Virus record (IMG/VR): IMGVR_UViG_3300021504_000004
Span: 1-42,744 of that record
Source of the DNA: a virus
Reading direction: 5' to 3' (one strand)
DNA: 42,744 nucleotides
Shown: in pieces, positions 29,730-39,147 of the stretch
Position numbering within the stretch: position 1 is the first letter of the stretch
Layout: every line of letters starts with the position of its first letter
Made by a program: the position numbers and the translations under genes
Notes under the pieces: generated by a model
What the model was told of the DNA's origin: nothing
Databases searched by the model: none
What the model saw: only the letters and a program-made list of their open reading frames with translations

Positions 29730-32165
29730 ATGGGATTACTTATAAAAAGCAGGAAATACTCAAACAGATTCCAACCAGAAGAAGTTAATTTCCTTCTTGG
29801 AAATACTGGAGATTGGTTAAAATTAAAGCTTGAGTGTGAATTCGTTGTACTTATTAAATTCACATTGCAAGCTCCTTTGATTTTAGACTATGGAAATCTT
29901 GTAATTGGAGATGGCACATACTGGAATGATTATGGATTTATGGAAGGAGATTCTATTTATTTAATCTATACGATATTAACATTAAACGCTAATGGAGATA
30001 TTATAGATACAGATAACACTTCTGAATTTTTAACAATAGATATCATACAGGGTGATATAGCTATATTGCAAACTGGATTTAATTACCCAGATTCAAATGT
30101 ATTTCCTTACGTAAGTGGATTTAAAAAAGTCGTAGATGTTAAAGTTTATTCAGATAAAAAGCCAGAAGGTTTAGATATTTCATACAATCACTTAGCGAAT
30201 TCATATGCAGATGCAACTTTATTACAATCAGTAATTGATGGAAGTATAACAAAAGTATTTGGAGAAGGATTAAACACTTTAGGGTTAACTTGGCACGATA
30301 TGGAATTTAGCACATCGCAGTCAGGAATGAGCGTTAATAGCGCAAGATGGCGATTTATTTCTTCATCAGTATTTTATCATACTTACGAAATAGAGATTGT
30401 TTTTATGATAAGTTCATTTTACGAATACTTATCAAATTTCGAGGACAATATAAAGCCTAGCTATTTAATTGGAGAAGAAAGTTTAACAGATAACTTTCTA
30501 ATTGTAGCACAGCCACAACTTAACAATCCAAATGTCAGAATACAAAACGATATGACTGACACAAAGAAACTTGGTTCAGTTGGTTGGTTTGACGAAAATT
30601 TCAACGGAAAAGAAAATGACTTTACGATAGATTCATTAATATACGAAGATGTTCTAACAGGGGATTTAGTAGATACTTTGAGTTTTTCAGATGAAGTAAA
30701 AGTAACAGCCGTAATAAGCGGAATTGAAAACTTGACAGCAGCAAGTAAAGTATCAATTGGTTTTGTGTGGCTGCCAGAAGATGAGAGTTTTTTTAAGAAT
30801 AAAGAAAATCAGTTTCATAAAAATCTATTAATAAATACAGCAGGTGATTTCGTTGGAGGTGTATTTAATCCAGATGGAGTAGTAGATCAAACAATTTATC
30901 AAGGATTCACGAATGATTCTGCAATACGCATGGATGTAAGGCAGGTGACAATGACAGAAATGGGAGGTAATTTAGTATATGAAGCTATATGGTCGCCTAC
31001 TGATGGATTCAAAAATTTCATTAATGATTTAGATGAATCAGAAAGATCTTATGGTATATGGATATCGGCAGCAGATAGAACGCTTAGTACAACTCTGTCA
31101 AATCGAGTTAATTTATTATTAGACTTTGATATTCTAACTAAGAGTATTCCAGTAGTAGGAGAGTGGGAGGGTTTAACAATAAATTATTACGAACATAATA
31201 ACGATGGTAGCGAAGATGAATCTTGTAATCTGAATATGATTATTGAAGATGATATTTTAGTGAAAGTACAATATCCAATTAATGTTTTAGAACCTATTCC
31301 AAATGCAATTGAATATGCAGTTGAAATTGAAAATACAATAACAGGAGAAAGGGTTACTCTTGAAAGCTACAATATAAGTTTAGCAGGATTGCCAACAATT
31401 GATGATATTCCTCAAGTCAGTTTTGAAGAATCGAGAGGTTTTCATTATGTAAATGGAAATAATAAGAATTGGGTTAAAATAAATTCGATTGATGGAAGTC
31501 CAAATTATATAGGTTATTATGGTTTAAAAATTAGATGGGAGGATTGGATTCAAAAAGATGATATTCCAAATGATTTCTACAATGCTTTATTACTAAATGA
31601 TGGATACAATAATAATTGGATTAATTATCTTCAGCATTCAGATTGGAAAGTTGTATTCTCTACATACCTAGAAGTAAATGATGACGAATTAGGAAATGTG
31701 AGATACAGGAATACAAGAGATCTTGAATTTGCTAATTACGATGAAAATGAAAATATAGAAGAATTAGAGTGGACTTTTAAAATAGAATCAACAGGAGATG
31801 AACTTGTGTTGGGTGTAGATGATGAAACAGGAAAGCCTTTAGGTGTAATACTTAGCAATGAAAAAGTAAGGGTTGAGGTTGTGTTTGAGAGGAATGACGG
31901 AAACTGGAGTTCAGTAAATGATATTTACGGATTGATTTGTATTGAAACTTATCGTGGTTCAGGATCTTTAGGATTTAGGCAGTTATCAAGTATCATTGAT
32001 AGCGAACCAGATAATCCGTTAAGACCGATTATCGAAGGGGAGAGATTAAAAGTTGAGTTATTAACATCAAGCAGGGTAAGATTATCTTGTTTAGTAGATC
32101 CAGATTTATTACAAGAAGTTGAAAAATATAAACTAAGTGCAAGAATTAATTGTAATCAAGCTTAA
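29730..32165 (+). CDS. Large tail protein
   Basis: The 811-residue protein is acidic and strongly beta-rich from end to end, with repeated Asp/Asn/Gly turns and few helices, as in baseplate or tail-tip proteins. The N-terminal part (about 1-250) holds short strand repeats; two later domains (about 480-640 and 690-811) look immunoglobulin-like by pattern. There is no enzyme motif. It is the last gene of the main tail block before a new promoter. Confidence 0.65.
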   Translation: MGLLIKSRKYSNRFQPEEVNFLLGNTGDWLKLKLECEFVVLIKFTLQAPLILDYGNLVIGDGTYWNDYGFMEGDSIYLIYTILTLNANGDIIDTDNTSEFLTIDIIQGDIAILQTGFNYPDSNVFPYVSGFKKVVDVKVYSDKKPEGLDISYNHLANSYADATLLQSVIDGSITKVFGEGLNTLGLTWHDMEFSTSQSGMSVNSARWRFISSSVFYHTYEIEIVFMISSFYEYLSNFEDNIKPSYLIGEESLTDNFLIVAQPQLNNPNVRIQNDMTDTKKLGSVGWFDENFNGKENDFTIDSLIYEDVLTGDLVDTLSFSDEVKVTAVISGIENLTAASKVSIGFVWLPEDESFFKNKENQFHKNLLINTAGDFVGGVFNPDGVVDQTIYQGFTNDSAIRMDVRQVTMTEMGGNLVYEAIWSPTDGFKNFINDLDESERSYGIWISAADRTLSTTLSNRVNLLLDFDILTKSIPVVGEWEGLTINYYEHNNDGSEDESCNLNMIIEDDILVKVQYPINVLEPIPNAIEYAVEIENTITGERVTLESYNISLAGLPTIDDIPQVSFEESRGFHYVNGNNKNWVKINSIDGSPNYIGYYGLKIRWEDWIQKDDIPNDFYNALLLNDGYNNNWINYLQHSDWKVVFSTYLEVNDDELGNVRYRNTRDLEFANYDENENIEELEWTFKIESTGDELVLGVDDETGKPLGVILSNEKVRVEVVFERNDGNWSSVNDIYGLICIETYRGSGSLGFRQLSSIIDSEPDNPLRPIIEGERLKVELLTSSRVRLSCLVDPDLLQEVEKYKLSARINCNQA

Positions 32166-32181
32166 AAATTAAGTATATTTG
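32150..32181 (+). promoter_or_regulatory. Promoter of the 85-residue gene within the tail block
   Basis: TTG (32150-32152), a 21-base spacer and TATATTTG (32174-32181) fit the consensus. It overlaps the end of the upstream tail gene. Transcription should start near 32187, about 11 bases before the ATG. Confidence 0.65.
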
Positions 32182-32197
32182 TTAAAAATAACATATC

Positions 32198-32455
32198 ATG
32201 AAACACGAAATATCAAAAGGAATATTTATAGATGATACGTTATCATTTGAAAAGCAAGATGATAATGCTATAATGTTTATTGAAAAAAGTTTATATAATA
32301 GGATATTAACAACAGTAAAAAAAGGAAGCATTGGAAGACCTATTGAAAAAACTTTAGATTTTGGTAAAGAAATATACTTTATTGAAAAAAGAAAATATCA
32401 AAGAAAAAATGAAAATGCTATTTCAAGCAGGACTGTTTTAATTATTAAAAGATAA
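32198..32455 (+). CDS. Small protein with its own promoter between tail genes
   Basis: The 85-residue protein is basic, with a helix (NAIMFIEKSLYNRILTTVKKG) between beta-like ends. It is not similar in composition to the acidic tail proteins around it. Its own consensus promoter just upstream suggests that it can be expressed apart from the late operon, as for morons. It could also boost the tail fibre genes behind it. The function is unknown. Confidence 0.65.
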   Translation: MKHEISKGIFIDDTLSFEKQDDNAIMFIEKSLYNRILTTVKKGSIGRPIEKTLDFGKEIYFIEKRKYQRKNENAISSRTVLIIKR

Positions 32456-32460
32456 ATATT

Positions 32461-33663
32461 ATGTGGACAATTACAGATGGAGATTATTATGTTCATGCAG
32501 CATTAGGATTAGACACTAATGATGGAAGTGAAGCAACCCCTTTTAAAACAATACAGAAAGCATTTGATAGTGGAGCTTTTGGAGATAAAATTGTTGCAAG
32601 AGGTGTATTTCATGAAGTTACATCAGGTGGATTAGGTATGCACATTATAGGTGATGGATATTTTGAAATGAAAGGATTTGCATTAATTGGATTTGCTTTT
32701 TATATTTTGAATAGTGTTACTAATTGTGTAATAAGGGGTTATGACACAACAATTCATTCCACTGATACTTTCAAATCATGTGTATTCATAGAATGCACAG
32801 TAGTAGGACAACATAATACATCAAATGAATTTTTCCAGAATTGCGTGTTTATTAGTTGTGGAACTGTAAGATTAGAATGCAGTAAGGCATTAAATTGCAC
32901 ATTTTATAATTGCACAACTGTTTCTATTTTACCATCATTGTCGTTGTTAATAGTAAAAAATAGTTTATTTAACAGAACAATAGGAACTCTCAGTATTACT
33001 TCAGTAAATGTTTCAGATTTTAATTGTTTTGAAGATGGGTTATTAATAAACGGAGAAACCCTTGCACAACGACAGGCCGGGTTAGTTTTAGAACAACATT
33101 CAATAGGGCCAGTAGATTCAGGAATGAATAAAATTACAGATGGAGATTATACTTTATCTGTAACGTCTCCATGTTTAGGAGTTGGAGAAGGTGGAGCAGA
33201 TATTGGGTCAACTTACAAATCATTATACCTAAATGGGTTGAATGCTTTATTTGATGGGGTTTCAGGTAACGGATCTAAAGATGCAAATGTTAATATAGAT
33301 GGAAATGGAGTTGTTTCTTTAGTTTCTGGAGAGGTTGGCACTATTACGAGTGATGTAATAGATTTGCCAACTAACGGAATTTCTTATCCTGTTGGAATGA
33401 TAAGGTTATTCGGAGCAGAAAATATATTAGATGGGGATGGATTCGACTTAACATTATTAGAGAATCTTGTTTACGAAATGAGATGGGGAGCAACTTCGAC
33501 GGCTTGTTTAGCCGCATCTTTTGAGCCTTTCTTGAGAAGAAAAGAACCAACAATCGATTCGTCAGGACAAGGAAATGCAAATACTTTATTTGATCCATTA
33601 ACAGAAGTTCCTTTAAATGCTGAATTTATACAAATTAAAGTAACTCTTAGATCTATACCATAG
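32461..33663 (+). CDS. Right-handed beta-helix tail protein
   Basis: The 400-residue protein begins YYVHAALGLDTNDGSEATPFKTIQKAF, the DUF1565-like entry into a right-handed parallel beta-helix. Short repeats with N-C-x-F or similar (CVIRG, CVFIEC, NCVFISC, NCTFYNC) at about residues 85-160 form the coils, with stacked Cys. The C-terminal 150 residues form another beta-rich domain. Such proteins are fibres or tailspikes that touch cell-surface sugars. No catalytic acids were assigned. Confidence 0.7.
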   Translation: MWTITDGDYYVHAALGLDTNDGSEATPFKTIQKAFDSGAFGDKIVARGVFHEVTSGGLGMHIIGDGYFEMKGFALIGFAFYILNSVTNCVIRGYDTTIHSTDTFKSCVFIECTVVGQHNTSNEFFQNCVFISCGTVRLECSKALNCTFYNCTTVSILPSLSLLIVKNSLFNRTIGTLSITSVNVSDFNCFEDGLLINGETLAQRQAGLVLEQHSIGPVDSGMNKITDGDYTLSVTSPCLGVGEGGADIGSTYKSLYLNGLNALFDGVSGNGSKDANVNIDGNGVVSLVSGEVGTITSDVIDLPTNGISYPVGMIRLFGAENILDGDGFDLTLLENLVYEMRWGATSTACLAASFEPFLRRKEPTIDSSGQGNANTLFDPLTEVPLNAEFIQIKVTLRSIP

Positions 33664-34742
33664 TGGCTTTGAATTTATCAAACATATCAATATCTCAAAG
33701 GAAGGAATCGGATAATCCTGCTAATGAATCTTTGAACATAGAAAATGTTCAAAAAAGCAGAAGCTCACCTTTGTATTCAGCGAATGTTGAAAATGCAGAA
33801 AAAAGCGGACATTCTAAGCTTTACAGTATAGATATTTCTGAAAGATACTGTATCCAATGCACAACTTCAGAAAGAGATATTGCATTTGCTACAAGAGTTG
33901 TTTTGCCAGATACGGATGTAATACCAGATAAAGGATTTAAAGAATGTTGTTACAATAATATTGTATTAGCATCTTTGGATGATGATGATGGTTACAAGAA
34001 TGATTATAATTCATGGTATTTCAGAAAGCAACTAACATCAGATTCATGTGATTTTGTATTGATTGATAATGAAACTGGAGATGAATATGCTTTAAATGAT
34101 TCTACTTATGGAGAATTCAAGCCTTTCGGCTCTTATCCAGATCAAATTAAGATGACTACTTACAGGGTAGATTGGAGAAAAGTTTTACAAACACTAGGAG
34201 AAGGTGTTTACAGTATGAGGCTAGATCAGACCATAGCAGGAATTACTTTTCCGCAGGTATCTAATTCATATAAACTACAAAGCTACTCTATTGAAAGGGC
34301 TAATAATTCTATAAGAATTGATAGCGTTATGAATGGGAGATTAGAGCATATCGAAGTGGACTTTAAAGGCGTTAATTTCAAGAACACTTTAAGGAGTAAA
34401 GGATTTTTCGGCAATAGAAATCCTAAGTTTACTCAAGATAATTTGGTAAGAAGGGAAAAAGGTTACGATGAGCAAATTTCCATGATTCAGGAGAACGAAT
34501 ATGTTTTAGAAATGGGATTGATACCTGAATGTATAACAACCCAGATTTACGATTTTATTTTATTTTCAGATGAAATTTTCTTATCGGATTACAACACAAA
34601 TAATCATTCTTACAGATATAAAGTTCTTCCAGTTGTTTTAAAGAACAACAAAGGAGCTAAATATTACGTTAAAAATAGAGATTCAAGAGTGAATCTAGTA
34701 TTTGAAGATAGATACAAAAATAAACGAAAAATAAATTGTTAG
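33663..34742 (+). CDS. Tail-associated protein with N-terminal tandem repeat
   Basis: The 359-residue protein starts at GTG 33663, sharing a base with the upstream stop. Residues 26-60 contain two copies of a unit of about 16 residues (IENVQKSRSSPLYSA and VENAEKSGHSKLYSI). The rest is beta-rich, with a helix-poor Asp/Asn-rich middle and a basic C-terminal domain. It is likely a tail fibre or adaptor by position. No enzyme motif is seen. Confidence 0.6.
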   Translation: MALNLSNISISQRKESDNPANESLNIENVQKSRSSPLYSANVENAEKSGHSKLYSIDISERYCIQCTTSERDIAFATRVVLPDTDVIPDKGFKECCYNNIVLASLDDDDGYKNDYNSWYFRKQLTSDSCDFVLIDNETGDEYALNDSTYGEFKPFGSYPDQIKMTTYRVDWRKVLQTLGEGVYSMRLDQTIAGITFPQVSNSYKLQSYSIERANNSIRIDSVMNGRLEHIEVDFKGVNFKNTLRSKGFFGNRNPKFTQDNLVRREKGYDEQISMIQENEYVLEMGLIPECITTQIYDFILFSDEIFLSDYNTNNHSYRYKVLPVVLKNNKGAKYYVKNRDSRVNLVFEDRYKNKRKINC

Positions 34743-34743
34743 T

Positions 34744-36387
34744 ATGAAGGTATATGCTGAAGGGTTACAGATAGTTGTAGTGTTGGGAGCAAATGGTCCT
34801 AGCTACATAAATTTTTCAGATGTTGTTTTTATCGAGTATGCTGATTTAGTTCATATAGCTGTATTTGATAATGAAACTAATCATACTTATTTAGATGTAT
34901 GGTCAAATATCACAGATGAAAATGGAGTTCCTTTAGGATCAACATATCAAGAAGTAATTGATGCTTTAAATAAACTTTTAGTAATCGGAGATCCTGGTTT
35001 TTTAGGAACATTCGAGAACTACAATGCTTTAATAGCGGAACACCCAACGGCAGACGTTGGTCAATTAGTGCATTTGATTAATTCTCAAGGAACTCAATGG
35101 TTGCCTTATTCATTTGGAGGTACATTTTATCCAAAAGGTGATTATGTTTGGAATGGTGCAATCTGGAGTTCATCAGTAGATGATATTGCAAATGCTTTAG
35201 ATATATTAAATAATCAAGCACACATACACGATAATAAACCTTTATTAGATGATTTAAAAGTAAGAGATAATTTCATTTTGATTAAAAGTGGAACTGAATT
35301 AGAAGAAGAATTTCCTCCAGTTGGAGGGGTTATAACTTTAACTACCAATATTGAAATAGAAGGATTTGTTGATTCAAATTATCAATTGAATTTAGGTGGA
35401 TATTATATGGTAGGCAAAAATGCTTTTGCAGATAGATTTATATACATAGGGAATTCGGATGCTATAATAGGGCATAAGGGAGGAGTTATAAAAGTATTAA
35501 CTTTAATGGCACCACTTGCAGGAACTAGATTATTCAATTTAGAAGATACACAAGGAAATAGAACTATTCTATTAAGAGATGTGGTGTTAAGTTCATGCGT
35601 TGATATTGGAGTAATAAAAGGATTCAATTTATGTGCGTTAAGTACTATTGATACATTAGAAAATAATAATGGAATCACATTTGAAAATATCAAAAATTTG
35701 TACTTAAATAATATATCATGGAGAAATACTAATTATGGAACATTAGAAAAGTATATTGGAGATTTTGAACTTATTCAAAATATTGGTGGAAAATATCATG
35801 TTGAAGCAGGAGTTACAGGAGTTGATATTTCTGGAATAACATCTATAAAAACAGGGGAATTATTAAACAGTCCATTTACAGGAGATGGAATATACATAAC
35901 TGGAGTACCTAGTGTTGAATGGTTGATAAATTGTTTAGGTGTAGATTCGGAAGGTGATCAATTCAGTAGAGCTTTTCTTTCATACGACAACGGAACTCAA
36001 AACACACCTTTAACACAAAATGTTTGGGATTATTTTGATATGCCAACAGCAACATTAGATTCAAATACATCTCATAGATTTGAGCAAAACCCAATCTATC
36101 CAGACACTTTAATTTATAAAGGATTACATAATGTAAATAATAGAATTGTCATAACAACAGGAGTTAGAAGGATAGGAGGAGGAATTAACACTTATCAAAT
36201 GAGAATTGTTATAGATGGAATTCAAATTGGTAAAACAAAGCAATTTGAACTTGGATCAACAGACACTTCGATAACATTAACCGCAATTCATAATTTCAAA
36301 ACAGATGAACAAATATGGCTTGAAGTTAGAAATATTACTGATAATGATGATATTAGATTATTAACAGCATCTTTAACGATTAAGTAA
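34744..36387 (+). CDS. Tail fibre/receptor-binding protein candidate
   Basis: The 547-residue protein has an N-terminal part (1-110) ending YNALIAEHPTADVGQLVHLIN, a word often seen in tail fibres of Bacteroidota phages as I recall, then a region like a carbohydrate-binding module (about 110-160), a short coiled coil (about 140-180) and a beta-helix-like repeat region (about 190-400). The C-terminal 150 residues look like a beta-sandwich tip. It probably binds the host surface. Confidence 0.6.
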   Translation: MKVYAEGLQIVVVLGANGPSYINFSDVVFIEYADLVHIAVFDNETNHTYLDVWSNITDENGVPLGSTYQEVIDALNKLLVIGDPGFLGTFENYNALIAEHPTADVGQLVHLINSQGTQWLPYSFGGTFYPKGDYVWNGAIWSSSVDDIANALDILNNQAHIHDNKPLLDDLKVRDNFILIKSGTELEEEFPPVGGVITLTTNIEIEGFVDSNYQLNLGGYYMVGKNAFADRFIYIGNSDAIIGHKGGVIKVLTLMAPLAGTRLFNLEDTQGNRTILLRDVVLSSCVDIGVIKGFNLCALSTIDTLENNNGITFENIKNLYLNNISWRNTNYGTLEKYIGDFELIQNIGGKYHVEAGVTGVDISGITSIKTGELLNSPFTGDGIYITGVPSVEWLINCLGVDSEGDQFSRAFLSYDNGTQNTPLTQNVWDYFDMPTATLDSNTSHRFEQNPIYPDTLIYKGLHNVNNRIVITTGVRRIGGGINTYQMRIVIDGIQIGKTKQFELGSTDTSITLTAIHNFKTDEQIWLEVRNITDNDDIRLLTASLTIK

Positions 36388-36388
36388 A

Positions 36389-36931
36389 ATGATTATACAA
36401 ATAGAAAATAGCAAAATATTAAATAATTTAGATGAGTTAGGAAATATCGAAGACCCTAAACATGGAGATTGTTTTTATATAAAAAGCGAAGTTGATGCTT
36501 ATTCTTTTTATGATTCAAAGAAATCAGTTAATAATGGAGAATGGAAACTAGATAAACATGCAATTCTTTATATTAAATATTATAATCTAAAAGAAGGTTA
36601 CACAGATGTAACAGATTACTATCCTAATATAATTAGAACACCAATTGAAGAAATAAAAGATGCTTACAATAAATACAAATCAGATGGTGTTGAGTATAAT
36701 GATAATTTCAGGGCTGAAATGGTTTTGAAATACAAATTAGGAGAACTGACAGAATCAGCGATATTCGAAATAGAATCAAAATTAAAACTAGTTAGGAATC
36801 TGGTTAAAAGTGGGGATTGGATGACGGCAAATTATGAATTAAGCTTAATTACAATTTCAGGAAGCTATACTCAAGAAATGCACGATGGAATAAATAATTA
36901 CATAACAAATTATATTTCAGAAAATTACTAA
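36389..36931 (+). CDS. Hypothetical protein next to the tail fibre
   Basis: The 180-residue protein begins one base after the fibre gene. The first 60 residues look like a small beta domain. The C-terminal part is helical (EIESKLKLVRNLVKSGDWMTANYEL), rather like fibre-assembly chaperones (gp38-like or Tfa-like in place, not in sequence). Position suggests a fibre chaperone. This is inference. Confidence 0.5.
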   Translation: MIIQIENSKILNNLDELGNIEDPKHGDCFYIKSEVDAYSFYDSKKSVNNGEWKLDKHAILYIKYYNLKEGYTDVTDYYPNIIRTPIEEIKDAYNKYKSDGVEYNDNFRAEMVLKYKLGELTESAIFEIESKLKLVRNLVKSGDWMTANYELSLITISGSYTQEMHDGINNYITNYISENY

Positions 36932-36951
36932 TCGTTTAATATCTATGTATT

Positions 36952-37359
36952 ATGATTACTTTAGGAAATGTTCATATCGAGCTTGTAAAAGGTGGAGTTA
37001 TTCAAAAAGAAAGAGTTTACAATCCATCTAGTAAATGGAGAACATACAAACTATTAAAGTCAATTGATATTGAATTATCTAACGGAATAATAGTACATAT
37101 TCCAGAGGGCTTTGATTGGGATTTGAGTTCAGTTCCAAAATTATTATGGTGCATTTTCCCTCCAGATGGAGATTTTGAAATAGCGGCATTGGTGCATGAT
37201 TACTTGTATAGGAATAAATTGATTTCAAGAAGATTTGCAGATAAAGAAATGTTGACTTGGAGTAATAAAGTAAATTTCTCAAAAAACATGGCTAAAGTTG
37301 ATAATTATTTAAGATATTTAGGTGTAAGATTATTTGGAAAATTTGTTTGGAAAAATTAA
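36952..37359 (+). CDS. DUF1353-family protein
   Basis: The 135-residue protein has the DUF1353 pattern: PEGFDWDLSSVPKLLW, then ALVHDYLYRN, then FADKEML. The family is common in phage lysis or tail regions; its H-D pair and conserved acids look metal-binding, but the function is not established. Here it stands first in the lysis block, five bases before the holin. Confidence 0.8.
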   Translation: MITLGNVHIELVKGGVIQKERVYNPSSKWRTYKLLKSIDIELSNGIIVHIPEGFDWDLSSVPKLLWCIFPPDGDFEIAALVHDYLYRNKLISRRFADKEMLTWSNKVNFSKNMAKVDNYLRYLGVRLFGKFVWKN

Positions 37360-37364
37360 AAGCT

Positions 37365-37868
37365 ATGAAACTAGACTACTCATTTATTATCAAGGTGTTG
37401 ACGGGTTGGTTAGGTAAAATTGGAATCTCAATTGGCGTTTTTGTTGCCCCGATTTCTTCTATGCTTTGGGTAATATTTGCTTTGATTATCTTAGATATGA
37501 TTACTTCAGTAATGAAGCAATGGAAAGAAAAGAAATTAGAAGGAAAGAAATTGCTATTATTTCCGATACCTTTTTATGATGGCGATAGGGAAATTGTTTT
37601 TAGAAGTTCAGAAGCTAAAAAGACAATGATTAAAACATTCCTATACATTACATTTATTTCGGTATGTTATGCGTTACCTTATTCGATTATGGAATTTCAT
37701 ATGTATATGCCGCATATTGCAACAGCCTGTATTGGTTCTGTTGAATTAGTCAGTATTGCAGAAAACAATTCTGTTACAACAAACAACAGCATATTTGTAA
37801 AAATCACTAAAGTTTTAACCAAAAAGCTAAATAGCTATATTTCGGATAAGACACAAAACAATAAATAA
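37365..37868 (+). CDS. Holin, phage_holin_4-like
   Basis: The 167-residue protein starts at ATG 37365; an in-frame start at 37347 would overlap the preceding gene. It has a transmembrane region at about 18-48, the conserved word ILDMITSVMKQWKEKKLEGKK of holin family 4, and a second membrane segment at about 91-108. A third weak one is near 118-131. Holins open the inner membrane to release the endolysin. The next gene is that endolysin. Confidence 0.85.
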   Translation: MKLDYSFIIKVLTGWLGKIGISIGVFVAPISSMLWVIFALIILDMITSVMKQWKEKKLEGKKLLLFPIPFYDGDREIVFRSSEAKKTMIKTFLYITFISVCYALPYSIMEFHMYMPHIATACIGSVELVSIAENNSVTTNNSIFVKITKVLTKKLNSYISDKTQNNK

Positions 37869-37884
37869 CGAAATATAAATAGAC

Positions 37885-38292
37885 ATGAATTATTTTGGAA
37901 TTAAAGAATTTAATACATCAAATGCAGAATTAAAAGAAGAAATTAAAGTTAAGATTATAGAAAACTTCATTAATCCTTTAAATCCAATAAGGATTGCTTT
38001 TGGAAAATTCATCTTCGTAAGATCTGGATATAGACCAGAGCTATACAACAAACAAGTAGGAGGAGGTAAGCATTCGCAACATTTGTTTAAAAGCAAAGGA
38101 GCTTGTGATATTTCGCCAACAAAATCAGGAGTAAAACCAACTAAAGCAGATATGGATTTATTAGAAACTGTATTGATTGAAAGTGGGCAATTTACTCGAA
38201 TAGCAAGATACAAGACATTTTTCCATTGTGATTATAAAGGAAGTATAAGAGCTTTATACAATTCAAAATGGGTTAAAATAAAACTTATATAA
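37885..38292 (+). CDS. Endolysin, peptidase M15-like
   Basis: The 135-residue protein has the M15 zinc site: S64-Q-H66, D75 in GACDI and H114 in FFHCD. Between H66 and D75 there are two more residues than in the classical SxHxxGxAxD form. M15 endolysins cut peptide cross-links of peptidoglycan (D-Ala-D-Ala or L-Ala-D-Glu type). No signal peptide is present, consistent with release through the holin upstream. It shares one base with the next gene. Confidence 0.85.
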   Translation: MNYFGIKEFNTSNAELKEEIKVKIIENFINPLNPIRIAFGKFIFVRSGYRPELYNKQVGGGKHSQHLFKSKGACDISPTKSGVKPTKADMDLLETVLIESGQFTRIARYKTFFHCDYKGSIRALYNSKWVKIKLI

Positions 38293-38987
38293 TGAAAATT
38301 TCCAAAACCAACATTTTACTAGCATCTATAATTATAATTATGTCAATTCTGTATTTAAAGTCTTGTGAAAGCAATTCTTTTAAGTCAGAGTTGATTATTT
38401 CATTGAACGATACATTATCTATCACAAAAGATGAGAAAGGTCGTCAAAAGGCTCAAATAGGAGTTTTAAAATTTGAAAAAGAAAAGGATTTGTTGGAAAT
38501 TAGAACAAAAGACAGTTCTATTATAAAACTTCAGGATATCGTAAAAGATTACAAAGGCAAATTGAAAGCTGCTATAATTCTAGGAAATTCAACAAGTGAT
38601 TTTGGGAGTTCAGAAACAATAGTAATACTTGATACTTTACATTTAAAACAGTTTCCTACGTACAAAACAAGTTGGAATGAAAAGTGGAGTAAAGGAACTA
38701 TAATCGCAAATAAAGACAGCATACATAGAAATATTAGTTTTAAAAACGAATTTGAGATAACATTAGGAAATGTCAGGAATAAACTTTTCAGGAAAAAAGA
38801 GTTTGATGTAATAGTAAAAAATAACAATCAAAATACATATACAGAAGAACTAAGAGCATTTTCTGTTTCGCCAAAATCTAAGAAATTTAATTTAGCTCTT
38901 CAGATCGGGTACGGAATCAATAGCAATTTAATGTTGACTCCATATTTAGGATTCGGATTGTCTTACATAGTATTAGGAATTAAGTAA
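38292..38987 (+). CDS. Spanin-like envelope protein (DUF6808-like)
   Basis: The 231-residue protein has an N-terminal hydrophobic segment (about 8-24) ending in LKSC, which could be a poor lipobox (Lys at -2), a coiled coil (about 45-95), then a beta-rich part and a C-terminal hydrophobic strand region (LALQIGYGINSN ... LGFGLSYIVLGI). This order recalls the DUF6808 proteins in Bacteroidota phages. Placement right after the endolysin fits a spanin role in outer membrane disruption, by inference. Confidence 0.65.
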   Translation: MKISKTNILLASIIIIMSILYLKSCESNSFKSELIISLNDTLSITKDEKGRQKAQIGVLKFEKEKDLLEIRTKDSSIIKLQDIVKDYKGKLKAAIILGNSTSDFGSSETIVILDTLHLKQFPTYKTSWNEKWSKGTIIANKDSIHRNISFKNEFEITLGNVRNKLFRKKEFDVIVKNNNQNTYTEELRAFSVSPKSKKFNLALQIGYGINSNLMLTPYLGFGLSYIVLGIK

Positions 38988-39009
38988 ATTAAACCTTATA
39001 TATAGCATC

Positions 39010-39041
39010 AAACCTCTAGCGTTCTGTTAGAGGTTTTTCTT
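39010..39041 (+). terminator. Terminator of the late operon
   Basis: AAACCTCTA (39010-39018) pairs perfectly with TAGAGGTTT (39028-39036) around a nine-base loop, followed by TTCTT. It ends the structural and lysis transcript. Confidence 0.8.
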
Positions 39042-39073
39042 ATTTAAAATAAGTATAAATAACATATTTTATT

Positions 39074-39124
39074 ACAAATAAATGAATAAATATTTGCAAG
39101 ACAAAATAAAACGTTGTACGTTTG
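39074..39124 (+). promoter_or_regulatory. Early promoter with operator dyad, copy C
   Basis: ACAAATAAATGAATAAA (39074-39090), -33 TTTG (39093-39096), a 20-base spacer and TACGTTTG (39117-39124) form the best copy, with a perfect -7. The dyad CAAATA-N10-TATTTG is perfect. It drives the early block beginning at 39148. Confidence 0.8.
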
Positions 39125-39147
39125 CTTCATAATCAAATAAAAAAACG

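Noticed and set aside
34744-36387. Diversity-generating retroelement acting on the tail fibre
   Set aside because: No reverse transcriptase gene or template/variable repeat pair is present in the window.
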